A stretch of DNA of 44,980 nucleotides from contig JAHQWJ010000038.1 in assembly GCA_029856125.1 (NCBI GenBank), forward strand, positions 1-44,980, in the 5' to 3' direction. The notes under the pieces were generated by a model. The model was not told where the DNA came from and made no database searches. It saw nothing but the letters and a program-made list of their open reading frames with translations. Source of the stretch: Promethearchaeia archaeon. GTDB lineage: Archaea > Asgardarchaeota > Lokiarchaeia > Sigyniarchaeales > SOKP01. Positions 9,437-17,899 of this stretch are shown one piece after another. Made by a program: the position numbers and the translations under genes. The number at the start of each line of letters is the position of its first letter. Position 1 is the first letter of the stretch.

Positions 9437-10693
9437 TTAGGCGGATATCCACAGTTCCGCTAAGTAGATTAAAACTTCTGAAGCTTTCTGCAAAGCAAGC
9501 GTTGGAAGATGCTCTTTCCTTGAGTGAAAAAGTGATCCTCCAGAGAAGATATTAGGGGTGGGTTTCCCCATTTCGCTTAATTTCGAACCATCGGTCCCTC
9601 CCCTAATCGCATGGATCTTAATCTCCAATCCTGCCATCTCTATAGCCTTTTTTGCTAAATCCACAACTTCTTTTTTAGCTTCAATAAAATGCAGCATATT
9701 CCTGTATTGATGTAGAAATTCTATACTAACTTTTAGACCAGGATATTGAAATTCGTACAATTCTCCAAGTTTTTGTAGGTATTCCATTCTCTTCTGATTA
9801 TTTTTTTCTTCATAATCCCTAATTATTAGTATAGCATTTGCTTCTTCTACATTCCCACTTAATTCTGATAAATAATAAAAACCTTCTCTTTCTTCTGTGT
9901 GTTCTGGTGACTCATAATCGGGTATTTCACTGAGATATCGACTCGCTATGTGTATTGCATTAATTAGAAGATTTTTGGCATAACCGGGATGTACACTGAG
10001 TCCTGTAAATTTAATTTTCGCTTTCCACGCATCAAAACATTCAAATTCTAGTTCTCCCATTTCTGAGCCATCTAATGTGTAACAGAAATCAGGTAACCTT
10101 TCTTTGTTTATTTTTGAAGTTCCTTTTCCAACTTCTTCATCAGGCGTAAAACAAATCATAACAGGACCGTGTTTTAACTCTGGAAATCTTTTCCACGCCG
10201 CACAAGTGGCCATAATTTCTGCGATCCCAGCTTTATCATCTGCACCTAGCAAGGTATCTCCTTCAGATGTAATTATATCTAAACCAATATACTCCATTAG
10301 TTTTGGAGAATCTTTTGATGTGAGTTTAATATCCGGATTACTAGCAAATTCTATCACACCACCGTCATAATTTTTGTGAATGACAGGTTTTACATTTTTG
10401 CCGCTAACTGCTGGGGATGTATCGATATGAGCTAACAAACCAATCGTTTTAACATCTTCCAATCCGGTACTCGCAGGTAAATTACCGTAAACGTACCCAA
10501 ATTCATCGTGTACTACATTTTCTAAGTTCAATTCCATTAATTCTGATGCTAAAATTTTACCTAAATCAAATTGATTTTCCGTTGATGGGTTAGAGTTGGA
10601 ATGCTCATCTGATGTAGTCCATATTTGAACATACCTAAGAAACCTATTCAATGCCTCTTCGTGCAAGAATTTCTTTATTTCTTCTGATAACAT
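9437..10693 (-). CDS. pepT: peptidase T (tripeptide aminopeptidase), M20 family
   Basis: Zinc aminopeptidase that removes the N-terminal residue of tripeptides in the cytosol. The ATG at 10693 is preferred over an upstream GTG at 10702, giving 418 residues, close to bacterial PepT. The diagnostic block AHIDTSPAVSGKNVKPVI is present (His89, Asp91), followed by LLGADDKAGIAEIM (Asp152 bridging zinc ligand), TPDEEVGKGT (Glu186 catalytic, Glu187), TLDGSEMGELEFE (Asp208), the dimer-domain GLSVHPGYAKN and the C-terminal IRGGTDGSKLS and LFHSRKEH (His390). All metal ligands are therefore intact. The gene is of a mainly bacterial type, so an inter-domain transfer is possible. The crotonase gene lies 57 bases upstream on the same strand. 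Confidence 0.93.
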   Translation of the reverse strand: MLSEEIKKFLHEEALNRFLRYVQIWTTSDEHSNSNPSTENQFDLGKILASELMELNLENVVHDEFGYVYGNLPASTGLEDVKTIGLLAHIDTSPAVSGKNVKPVIHKNYDGGVIEFASNPDIKLTSKDSPKLMEYIGLDIITSEGDTLLGADDKAGIAEIMATCAAWKRFPELKHGPVMICFTPDEEVGKGTSKINKERLPDFCYTLDGSEMGELEFECFDAWKAKIKFTGLSVHPGYAKNLLINAIHIASRYLSEIPDYESPEHTEEREGFYYLSELSGNVEEANAILIIRDYEEKNNQKRMEYLQKLGELYEFQYPGLKVSIEFLHQYRNMLHFIEAKKEVVDLAKKAIEMAGLEIKIHAIRGGTDGSKLSEMGKPTPNIFSGGSLFHSRKEHLPTLALQKASEVLIYLAELWISA

Positions 10694-10758
10694 AATAATC
10701 ACGTCTTCTATAGTTATAATACATTCTAGAATTATTTTTAATATTATAACTTATTTAT

Positions 10759-11556
10759 TCATTTTCCCTTGAATTTCGGTTCTCTTTTTTCTTTAAATGA
10801 CTTCATACCCTCACCAAAATCGTACGAAGCAATGTTTTTACAATACAATCTAAACTCGTGGTTCAAAGAAGAAGGTAGTTCGTTATACTGAGAAAAATTC
10901 AGCATATTTTTATTGTATCCTAAACATTTTGTAGGCAATTTTGCTATAGATTCTATAAATTCCTTAGATTTTTTCTTAAATTCTGAAAGGGGATAAACTT
11001 TGTTAACCAAACCAATTTTTTCTGCTTCAAATGCATCGAGTTGGCGTCCGGTTAAAATTATTTCTGTTGCTCTAGCGAAGCCTATTAACCTAGGGAGTAG
11101 CCAACTTGCTCCGCTCATTACGCAATGAGCCCGTTTAACTCTTTGATCCCCAATTTTCAGATTATCTGCTGCTAAGCGAAAATCACAAGATAAAGCCAAT
11201 TCAAACCCTGCTCCTAGACAATACCCTTGAAGTAGTGCGATAACGGGTTTTTGAACTTCTCTAATTAATTGAATAACTCGGTGATGTGGTAGTTTTGAAC
11301 CGTCGTCTAAGGGTTTAAACTTAACGCCTTCAGGCCCCATACTCTTTAGATCGTCACCAGAACTAAAAGATTGATTATTACCCTCAATAACTAAAACACG
11401 AATCGATTTATTCTTGAAGTTTGTTTCTAATATCTGTATTATTTCCATCATTAAGGGAAAGTTTAGAGCGTTTAGTCGTTTTGGACGATTTAAGGTAATA
11501 GTACCAATTCCTTCCTCGATTTTAAAAATGACTCTCTTAAATTCTTGTTGTCCCAT
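10759..11556 (-). CDS. enoyl-CoA hydratase/isomerase (crotonase) family protein
   Basis: A 265-residue protein of standard crotonase length. Substrate and oxyanion-hole motifs are clear: TLNRPKRLNALN (21-32), FSSGDDLKSMG (64-74), GYCLGAGFELALSCDFRLA (111-129) and LPRLIGFARATEIILTGRQL. The usual PE[IL] segment that supplies a catalytic Glu is replaced by IGDQRVKRAHCV, so simple 2-enoyl-CoA hydration is doubtful; an isomerase, hydrolase, carboxylase or dienoyl-type reaction is possible. Its role is probably CoA-ester metabolism, possibly with the two acyl-CoA synthetases further along the window. It is upstream of pepT on the same strand. Confidence 0.85.
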   Translation of the reverse strand: MGQQEFKRVIFKIEEGIGTITLNRPKRLNALNFPLMMEIIQILETNFKNKSIRVLVIEGNNQSFSSGDDLKSMGPEGVKFKPLDDGSKLPHHRVIQLIREVQKPVIALLQGYCLGAGFELALSCDFRLAADNLKIGDQRVKRAHCVMSGASWLLPRLIGFARATEIILTGRQLDAFEAEKIGLVNKVYPLSEFKKKSKEFIESIAKLPTKCLGYNKNMLNFSQYNELPSSLNHEFRLYCKNIASYDFGEGMKSFKEKREPKFKGK

Positions 11557-11667
11557 AAATACTACCTATTTAAAAATAGTTTCAAACTAATTTCTATTTA
11601 AAATAATTTGTATTTTATACCTATAAATATCATTCCATCTACCAAGAAATCTCACAACCTCAGTAAT

Positions 11668-11685
11668 AAAAAAAAAAAGAAAAAA
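11668..11685 (-). terminator. T-tract terminator after the ECF S component
   Basis: On the minus strand this is an almost pure T run (interrupted by one C) starting about 15 bases after the stop of the gene that ends at 11700. On the plus strand it reads as A11-G-A6. Confidence 0.45.
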
Positions 11686-11699
11686 TTTGATTACATTCA

Positions 11700-12302
11700 T
11701 TACCAAATTTCAAATTTAGCGTCTAACTTAGCCCCAAAAACAATTAAATAAGGAATTAATAGGTCCCAAAGGCTAGTTAAAGCATTTAGGAGGATTACTA
11801 ATACTATCCATAATTCTAAACCAGAAGCGCCATAAAAACTTAGATATACCATGATATTGAGAATAACCATTACAATTATCCTAAAACCTGTACCAAACAA
11901 ACCATAAATTACGTAATTCTTGACCTTCTTCAAAGATTGACTTTTTCGAATGCTTTCTTTACGTTTACTAAATTTAAGTAGTAAAATGGGAATTATTATT
12001 AACGAAAATGTAGCTGAAAACTTCATTAATGGGCCAATCGGAGCAAAAGGATCAAAGGGCATCAGAATTACTGACCCAATTCCGCAACACAATACTCCAG
12101 CTAAGGGACCAAATATTAAGAAGCATGTCACCCAGATGATTGATACGGGGTCGAAGTAGGCAAATCCTTCTGGAGTTCGTGGTAAGTATGGAACTACAAA
12201 AAGCGACAATATTAAGGAAAGAGCGCTGAATAATGCTGCTCCTGAAATTTGTAAAACGAATTGGGACGATTTTGACATATGAGATTCTTTTTCTTCTAAC
12301 AT
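11700..12302 (-). CDS. ECF-type transporter S component (vitamin-uptake-like)
   Basis: A 200-residue membrane protein with five to six hydrophobic helices. The N-terminal pattern ISGAALFSALSLILSLF followed by a proline-containing loop and FDPVSIIWVTCFLIFGPLAGVL matches the first half of energy-coupling-factor substrate-binding components, which capture vitamins or similar small molecules and associate with shared EcfA/EcfT modules. No ATPase or T component is in the window, so a shared module elsewhere is expected. The ligand is unknown; no riboswitch was recognised upstream. An internal ATG at codon 9 (MSKSSQ) is an alternative start. Confidence 0.65.
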   Translation of the reverse strand: MLEEKESHMSKSSQFVLQISGAALFSALSLILSLFVVPYLPRTPEGFAYFDPVSIIWVTCFLIFGPLAGVLCCGIGSVILMPFDPFAPIGPLMKFSATFSLIIIPILLLKFSKRKESIRKSQSLKKVKNYVIYGLFGTGFRIIVMVILNIMVYLSFYGASGLELWIVLVILLNALTSLWDLLIPYLIVFGAKLDAKFEIW

Positions 12303-12568
12303 CTGCTTACTCGTTTATTATTAATTTAAAATGTATTTATTGAAAAAGTAAATATAAAATTAAATTTAAACAAATGGTTAAATGTCTTTTTTCTGATCGT
12401 GAGACATATTTCCATTTTAGATTAAAATTGACTCGCTTAACAAGAATTGTGAATATAATTTATTGGAATTACGCGATAACTTTAGCATTCTTAGTATACT
12501 AACTTAAAAATTCCAGTTAATTATAGTACATACCTACTCAAATTTGGAGATTTGTCCCCAATCAAATT

Positions 12569-13930
12569 TCATTTCAATAGTTTTTTCTCGCTCGCATCAA
12601 ATTCAAACCAATCGCTTAATTCCTTTAGTTGTTTTCTTGAAGTTCCACTTAATAATTTTAAAAAAGGAATAAATTCTTGGACGACTTCAATATCTGATAC
12701 TTTGTACTTTTTTTGAATTTTTTCTACTAATAACCTTTCATTTGCTGACAATGAAAAAAAACCAGTCGAAGTGAATCTTGGAAACGAAATTCTATGAAAT
12801 CTTTCATCAGGAGTTCTATGTTTTCTAGATAGAACAACGCCTCCAGCAAAAAGATCGTAAAAATACGGTAATAACGACCAATATTGATTTTTGCGGATTC
12901 TTCCAAAAATTTCATCAGCCAACGATAGATTTTCATAAGCGTTGGCAATTTCGCTATTTAGTCTTATATAAGAAGTTAGGTTTTCGTTAATCCACTTGTA
13001 TAAAAAATTGTAATCTACATCTGATTTATTGGTTACATCTCGAGCTTCTCTTAATGTATTTACATTTTGAAACAAAATTTTAATTAGAGAAAAGATTTCT
13101 TCTGTGCTATCTCTGTTCAAATTTAAAATTAATTCTTTAGTGTTTTTATCTAAGGAGCCCTGGCTAATACCTTGTAAATCGTTAATAACGCCTCGTAAGT
13201 CTCCTTTGTTTTTTTCGATAATTAATTCTAATTCTTTTTCACTTATACCCGAAATATGTTCTTTGACAATTATCTTTCGGGTAATCTTCATTACTTCATC
13301 ATCCGGTAATGAATTTACTTCATATCTTTTAATTTTATTGTAAAGCGATTTAAGAGATTGTTTGTATTCGTTAGAACACATTATGATCGGAAATTGAGTG
13401 GTTTCAATTAAGCTTAATATCGTAGGGACGGCACCTCTATCAGTAACTCCATATAATCCATCAATTTCATCAATCAAAATTAGTTTCTTTTTGCTTTGCA
13501 CCACAAAATCCATAATTCCACGAGATTTGGTAGTTTCTCTCAATTTTGATTCTAAAGCTCCTTTAGTTCGAGTATCTGAAGCGTTCGTTTCTATTACTTC
13601 CATATTTAAATCGTTAGCTAAAGCATATGCTATAGTTGTTTTACCAATTCCTGGAGGGCCCTCAAGTAAAACTGCGGCCTTATCAAGAGGCAGCTTCTTC
13701 TCGTCTTTATGCTCTTTCTCTTCGTGGGTTCGATTGTGTGTTCTAATTTGTCGGTTTATCTCATTGATTTTTTCTTTTTCTTTAAAAAATGAGATTACAA
13801 ATTTTCTTAAATCCTCAATTAGATCGACTTTCTGACGACCCACCTTTGCAGTTGGAAATGCCATATCTCTAGTGAATTTTGGCCTGTACTTTTCTACCCA
13901 TGGCATTTTCTCTGTTTTTTGTGCTACCAT
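12569..13930 (-). CDS. rfcL: replication factor C large subunit
   Basis: Clamp-loader large subunit, an AAA+ ATPase that with RfcS opens and loads the PCNA sliding clamp. The ATG at 13930 is chosen (453 residues): AGGTGA at 13936-13941 lies 5 bases ahead and overlaps the stop of the upstream gene; a GTG at 13939 is less likely. Visible: MPWVEKYRP N-terminus, Walker A GPPGIGKTT (91-99), NASDT (116-120), Walker B LILIDEIDG (150-158) and a C-terminal helical collar. An extra charged segment lies at about residues 50-85 between the RFC box and Walker A. I see no clear PCNA-interacting box at the C-terminus, unlike many archaeal RfcL. It is the last gene of the RFC operon. Confidence 0.93.
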   Translation of the reverse strand: MVAQKTEKMPWVEKYRPKFTRDMAFPTAKVGRQKVDLIEDLRKFVISFFKEKEKINEINRQIRTHNRTHEEKEHKDEKKLPLDKAAVLLEGPPGIGKTTIAYALANDLNMEVIETNASDTRTKGALESKLRETTKSRGIMDFVVQSKKKLILIDEIDGLYGVTDRGAVPTILSLIETTQFPIIMCSNEYKQSLKSLYNKIKRYEVNSLPDDEVMKITRKIIVKEHISGISEKELELIIEKNKGDLRGVINDLQGISQGSLDKNTKELILNLNRDSTEEIFSLIKILFQNVNTLREARDVTNKSDVDYNFLYKWINENLTSYIRLNSEIANAYENLSLADEIFGRIRKNQYWSLLPYFYDLFAGGVVLSRKHRTPDERFHRISFPRFTSTGFFSLSANERLLVEKIQKKYKVSDIEVVQEFIPFLKLLSGTSRKQLKELSDWFEFDASEKKLLK

Positions 13931-13939
13931 AAAATTCAC

Positions 13940-14986
13940 CTATAATACTTCTGAAAATTGACAGATTTTTGCCAATAAATGTGAAATCTGAATATCAGTA
14001 TCCCTCCCGTCAATAGCTCTAAAATCTGCTTCAGCTATAAAATTTATCAATGTTGTTCTTGAGTATGTGCTCAAGGGTAGTTTCGCTAACTCAGTTAACA
14101 TTATTTGAAACATTTCTTGTGAAGAAAATTTATAACTAGATTGAATTTTGCGTGATAATTCTCTTGCTTTACGAAAATCTCCTTTAAAACACATTATTAG
14201 AAGACTTTTAATCATATCATTTTTGGAATTTGATAAATTTTCATACAATTTGTCAACATCGATATCATTTCCACTAATGGAACAGATTTGTAACAAATCT
14301 ATAGCATTTGATAATTTACCTGCTGTTATTTTATAAAGCGTTCTAATTGTTTCTTCATCGATTCTTAAAGTTTCTTTCTCGGCTATAGTTGATATTAGCT
14401 CCTCAAACGAATGGAAGTCAACTTGCGATATAAAGAAAACTTGACATCTACTCATAATAGGATCTATTATCTTTGACACCTTTGTTGTTATCAAAATCAT
14501 TCTACAATTCGTTCCATAAATTTCCATTAATCTACGAAATGCTTGCTGATTCGAACCTAATGAGTCGAAATCTTTTACTATTAAAATTTTAAATGGGACA
14601 TCTCCTAAAACTTTTAACTGTATAAAAGGTTTAATCTTAATCCGAATAAGAGCTGGAGTAGTAATTTTTTTCCCAGCTATGCTTCCTATTTTGCTTGTGG
14701 ACACATATGCTTCAGACCTAGCCTGTTTCATCTCTTCGCTTGTTAAAGGGACATTAGCGTATACTACTTTTGAATTAGCGTCATAAAATTTCCCCAAGAA
14801 TTCTTTCGAAAACAAATCTGCTGCAGTAGTCTTACCAATGCCTTTTGAACCTACGAATAACAAGTGAGGAAAGTTCCTATCGTCAATAAAGTTCTTTAAC
14901 CTTTCTTTAACGTCATTTCGGCCACAAATCTCGTTTAATGATTTAGGCAGATATTTTATACGCCAGATTGGGCTGTCTGAAAGCAA
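13940..14986 (-). CDS. replication factor C small-subunit paralogue with degenerate Walker B
   Basis: A 348-residue AAA+ protein between rfcS and rfcL; it starts at TTG with AGGA 10 bases ahead and its stop overlaps the ribosome-binding site of rfcL. Walker A is intact (GSKGIGKTT, 46-54), and the SRC arginine-finger motif is kept (179-181, DPIMSRC). The Walker B box is ILIVKDFDSL instead of ...DEAD, so the catalytic Glu is Phe140. The NASD motif is missing and an extra stretch (about 80-130) precedes Walker B. It therefore probably binds ATP, contributes an arginine finger to a neighbour and does not hydrolyse well itself, like specialised subunits of eukaryotic RFC. This suggests a hetero-oligomeric loader with three kinds of subunit (inference). 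Confidence 0.85.
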   Translation of the reverse strand: MLSDSPIWRIKYLPKSLNEICGRNDVKERLKNFIDDRNFPHLLFVGSKGIGKTTAADLFSKEFLGKFYDANSKVVYANVPLTSEEMKQARSEAYVSTSKIGSIAGKKITTPALIRIKIKPFIQLKVLGDVPFKILIVKDFDSLGSNQQAFRRLMEIYGTNCRMILITTKVSKIIDPIMSRCQVFFISQVDFHSFEELISTIAEKETLRIDEETIRTLYKITAGKLSNAIDLLQICSISGNDIDVDKLYENLSNSKNDMIKSLLIMCFKGDFRKARELSRKIQSSYKFSSQEMFQIMLTELAKLPLSTYSRTTLINFIAEADFRAIDGRDTDIQISHLLAKICQFSEVL

Positions 14987-15008
14987 AATCTTCTTATCCT
15001 CGTTTAAA

Positions 15009-16007
15009 TTATTCTTTTTCTTTGATACTACTTTTTATCAAATGACTGATTAACGACATTAATTGGATTCTTTCATCTGCTCCCTGGCTTATTCTATAAT
15101 CAACATCTCCAAAGTACGATAATGTCTTGTTTAAATATCCTGGTTGAATATCCAGTTCATTTAGGCTTCCAATCATTTGTCTTAAAAAGTTTCTAGCATC
15201 CAAGGTTTGAACTGTTTCTAGCGTTTTTCTCGATCTAATTAAGTTTTTTGATCTAATATTTTCCAATAATTCGTTTAAAGTTGAATTGTCTAAAAACCCC
15301 GAAACCTTTAAAATTTCGTTTGAATCTAGATTTTTCAATAATTCCAAAGCAACCGACATCTGTAAAGCGTTAATAGCTTTTCTTAAATCGCCACCTGATA
15401 TAAAAAAAAGAGTCTCATAAAATTTATTTTCCTCTGTTTGAGGGATGTTAAGATTCTCTTTTTTTGCGATAAATCTTAAACGTTCTATGACTTTATCCTT
15501 AGATAGGTTAGTAAATCTAAATACTGCGCATCTTGATATAATAGGATCAATTATTCTATTGATATAATTGCACATTAATATAAATTTAACATTTAATGAT
15601 GATTTCTCAATAATTCTCCGTAATGCTTGCTGAACTTGATTTGGGATATTATCCGCTTCGTCTAGAATAATCAATTTCAATGCGTTTCTCTCAAGAGCCA
15701 AATTCTGTGAGACAAAATTTTTTATAACGCTTCGAACATAGTTCATTCTCACTGTATCTGAAGCGTTTAATTCTAATACATTAGAAAAATAGTTTTCCTT
15801 TTTGATCGCATGTTTAGCAATTATTAAGGCTGTGCTCGTTTTACCAGTACCGGCGGGACCCGTAAAAATCATATGGGGCATGTTCCCCTTTGACACAAAC
15901 TCCTTTAGGTTTTCGACAGCAAGGTTTTGACTTACAACTTCCTCAAATGTCTGAGGGCGATACTTCTCTACCCATGGCGATTCTAAATCAATCAAAAGCT
16001 TACCCAT
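15009..16007 (-). CDS. rfcS: replication factor C small subunit
   Basis: The canonical RfcS ATPase, 332 residues: PWVEKYRPQTFEEVVSQ (11-27), Walker A GPAGTGKTS (50-58), NASDTVRMN (81-89), Walker B LIILDEADNI (112-121), and SRC arginine finger (158-160). All catalytic residues are intact, which makes it the main ATP-hydrolysing small subunit. It is the second gene of the operon GNAT - rfcS - rfc paralogue - rfcL; the stop of the acetyltransferase gene is 15 bases upstream and the paralogue begins 22 bases downstream. The start ATG lies 11 residues before the conserved Trp of the RFC N-terminal box, as expected. Confidence 0.95.
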   Translation of the reverse strand: MGKLLIDLESPWVEKYRPQTFEEVVSQNLAVENLKEFVSKGNMPHMIFTGPAGTGKTSTALIIAKHAIKKENYFSNVLELNASDTVRMNYVRSVIKNFVSQNLALERNALKLIILDEADNIPNQVQQALRRIIEKSSLNVKFILMCNYINRIIDPIISRCAVFRFTNLSKDKVIERLRFIAKKENLNIPQTEENKFYETLFFISGGDLRKAINALQMSVALELLKNLDSNEILKVSGFLDNSTLNELLENIRSKNLIRSRKTLETVQTLDARNFLRQMIGSLNELDIQPGYLNKTLSYFGDVDYRISQGADERIQLMSLISHLIKSSIKEKE

Positions 16008-16022
16008 GATTCTATTATGTTT

Positions 16023-16499
16023 TTAATCATCAAGGTTTTCTTTAGAGATATCGAGCTCTAAAACTTCGTATTTTTTTTTAAAATTCATTCTAGCATAGAG
16101 ACTTGCCGCTTCTTTTGCTTTTTCTTTGATATTTACCTTAATTTTTTCGACTTTAATTTTCTGCAAGTGTTCAATAGCTTTTTTAACCAGTAATTCACCT
16201 ATCCCCTGTCCTCGATATTCTTCCATTAGATATACCTGCTTAATATAACCCTCAGAAGTGCCAAATGGGTCAATTCTCAACTCTGCGATGATCATCCCGA
16301 CGACTTCATTATCTTTATCCTCGTCTATCGCTATTAATATCCCGTGTCGCTGTAAAGGGTCGTAGAGACGTCTTCGAATTCCCCAGTCAAACCTTTTCAT
16401 ATCGAATGTATCGCCAAATCTTGATATTAATAATTTCATAAGTCTCTCAAGTGAATCAATTTGATCTGGAGTCGCATTTTCAATTCTAATATTATTCAT
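16023..16499 (-). CDS. GNAT-family N-acetyltransferase
   Basis: A 158-residue protein of the Gcn5-related acetyltransferase fold. The acetyl-CoA pyrophosphate loop is EEYRGQGIGELLVKKAIEHL (about 93-112), following the strand GYIKQVYL; the C-terminal SLYARMNFKK is the usual motif B end. It acetylates an amine on an unknown substrate. It is the first gene of the RFC operon, with a 15-base gap to rfcS. Acetylation of a replication protein is an attractive but unsupported idea. Confidence 0.85.
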   Translation of the reverse strand: MNNIRIENATPDQIDSLERLMKLLISRFGDTFDMKRFDWGIRRRLYDPLQRHGILIAIDEDKDNEVVGMIIAELRIDPFGTSEGYIKQVYLMEEYRGQGIGELLVKKAIEHLQKIKVEKIKVNIKEKAKEAASLYARMNFKKKYEVLELDISKENLDD

Positions 16500-16626
16500 A
16501 TAAAATCAACTAAATGTCTGATAATAAATTATAAATTAATTTCTCAAAATTTATATTTTCTTGATCAACAAATAACAATTGTTATTTACTAATAGGTTCA
16601 AAAATTAAATTTAAAAAGTTAGAAAC

Positions 16627-16908
16627 TTAACGAGCTGAAACTCCATCCCACGCTTTGACTTCAGGGTCTTCATACCCGCATACTGCGCATTTTTGGTTTA
16701 CTTCCCATGCTTCTAAAGCAGGATGTACCCTCGTAAAAAGTGATCCACACTTACCACATACAAGATATTTAGCTCCACAACCATCGCACATTTTTAATTG
16801 ACCTTTTTCAACGAATCGAAACGTCCTCGACATCCAGTCATCGTTAACCAATCGAAAGCTCTCTCCACCACATTGAATACAATGTTTTCCATCAAATTCA
16901 GAAGCCAT
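16627..16908 (-). CDS. small protein with four CxxC zinc knuckles
   Basis: A 93-residue protein with C10-C13, C41-C44, C51-C54 and C74-C77, enough for two zinc ribbons that may interleave. The rest is short loops with aromatic residues (DDWMSRTFRF, EAWEV). Similar small ribbons are common in archaeal transcription, translation and ubiquitin-like systems, but I do not recognise this one. It has its own upstream AT-rich region and a T-rich tail, and seems to be monocistronic. Confidence 0.6.
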   Translation of the reverse strand: MASEFDGKHCIQCGGESFRLVNDDWMSRTFRFVEKGQLKMCDGCGAKYLVCGKCGSLFTRVHPALEAWEVNQKCAVCGYEDPEVKAWDGVSAR

Positions 16909-17008
16909 TTTTTTTACCTTTTTTTGATTTTGCTTATATAGTAAGATAAATAGAGTGAATATTTAAAGAAATAAAGTATTCCACATTTAAAATTGCTTCG
17001 AAAATGAT

Positions 17009-17017
17009 AAAAAAAAA
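17009..17017 (-). terminator. T-tract terminator
   Basis: Nine T on the minus strand, starting about 18 bases after the stop of the gene ending at 17035. Confidence 0.4.
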
Positions 17018-17034
17018 GAAAACAACTAACAAAT

Positions 17035-17358
17035 TTACATTTCTAGTTTTTTATTTGTTCCCGTTGTAGCCCCTTCAGGGTTAACTTTTTCCAGTTCAAC
17101 AATTAATTGATAAACTTTGTCGTCCTGCAATGCTTCTCCAAATTTTATCAGCATTTCTTTTGAACCAACAAATAAGCCTTTTCTTTTCATTGGTTTACCG
17201 TCATCTTTTAATGGATTAATTTCAAGAAATAATAATGATGGTCTAGTTTTAGTCGCAGGGACCTTTACTACAGAAACTCCAGGCACAGGAGTGTCCATCT
17301 TTTCCCAATCAGCTCCATTTTTTAGGTGGGCTTTTAACTGAGTTTCAATATCTGCCAT
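17035..17358 (-). CDS. conserved small protein of unknown function
   Basis: A protein of 107 residues if started at the ATG at 17358, which has AAGG about 10 bases ahead; a TTG at 17364 would add two residues. The N-terminal half is helical and then strand-like (GVSVVKVPATK, PSLLFLEINP), followed by KRKGLFVGSKEMLIKFGEAL and a final helix. The arrangement of strands, a basic KRKGL turn and one amphipathic helix is loosely reminiscent of PC4/YdbC-type single-stranded DNA binders, but this is weak. No membrane segment or metal site. Divergent from the RHH regulator, with promoter signals for both between them. Confidence 0.55.
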   Translation of the reverse strand: MADIETQLKAHLKNGADWEKMDTPVPGVSVVKVPATKTRPSLLFLEINPLKDDGKPMKRKGLFVGSKEMLIKFGEALQDDKVYQLIVELEKVNPEGATTGTNKKLEM

Positions 17359-17400
17359 ATTCAATCATCCTTTTATTTTATATTTTTTTTAATTATTATG

Positions 17401-17421
17401 TGTTACATATAAGACATAACA
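17401..17421. promoter_or_regulatory. imperfect palindrome, possible operator
   Basis: The 21-base element has outer half-sites TGTTA and TAACA around an AT core, next to overlapping TATA-like stretches (17422-17445) serving the minus-strand gene. It sits about 220 bases ahead of the RHH regulator. Binding by that regulator is a guess. Confidence 0.25.
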
Positions 17422-17590
17422 TATATACTATATGGCATATATAAAGTTTTTGGTAGCGAAATATTGTTAGATAATCTTAAAAGCGAGCAGACAAAAATCT
17501 AAAATTGTATCAAAATCGTGGATTGATGTCTAATTTTAATTCGTCGGATTACTTGGGGTCGATTTCCACTAAATGCTTAAATATCACCTC

Positions 17591-17604
17591 GGTATATATA
17601 ATTT
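17591..17604 (+). promoter_or_regulatory. TATA box for the RHH gene
   Basis: GGTATATATAATTT lies about 45 bases before the start codon; a start site near 17625 would give a short leader and no room for a long 5' UTR. Confidence 0.45.
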
Positions 17605-17643
17605 TATAGAAAAAGCAAGAGTTTTTCTAATTAACTCAGATAT

Positions 17644-17871
17644 GTGGTGATTAAAATAAAATTAATTTCAGTAAATTTACCAGAATCTTATCTTAAGGTC
17701 CTTGAAATCCTTGTTGTGGAGGGTAAGTTCCCAAATCGTAGTGAAGCTATTCGTGTCGGAATTAGGGATTTAATAAGAACAGAATATCTTATAGAGGAAT
17801 CAGTAAAAAGAAATATGAGTCCTAGTTTAATTCAATCTGATATTGAAAATGAAATTCAAGAAATTATATAA
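17644..17871 (+). CDS. ribbon-helix-helix (CopG/MetJ-type) regulator
   Basis: A 75-residue protein starting at GTG (a second GTG directly follows). One strand (KLISVNLPESYL) is followed by two helices (LKVLEILVVEG; NRSEAIRVGIRDLIRTEYLI), the arrangement of RHH DNA-binding dimers, with the conserved G/N-R-S-E-A-I-R turn. It probably binds DNA as a dimer and represses nearby or its own transcription. It converges on the giant repeat protein gene and is divergent from the 107-residue gene. The target is unknown. Confidence 0.75.
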   Translation: MVIKIKLISVNLPESYLKVLEILVVEGKFPNRSEAIRVGIRDLIRTEYLIEESVKRNMSPSLIQSDIENEIQEII

Positions 17872-17899
17872 TCTTCATCTTCTTTTTTTTATTTTTTAT

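Noticed and set aside
12303..12568. 266-base gap between the ECF S component and rfcL
   Set aside because: AT-rich with no tRNA, riboswitch or terminator I could support.
17035..17358. Assignment of the 107-residue protein to the PC4 family
   Set aside because: Similarity is too weak to name; kept as unknown.
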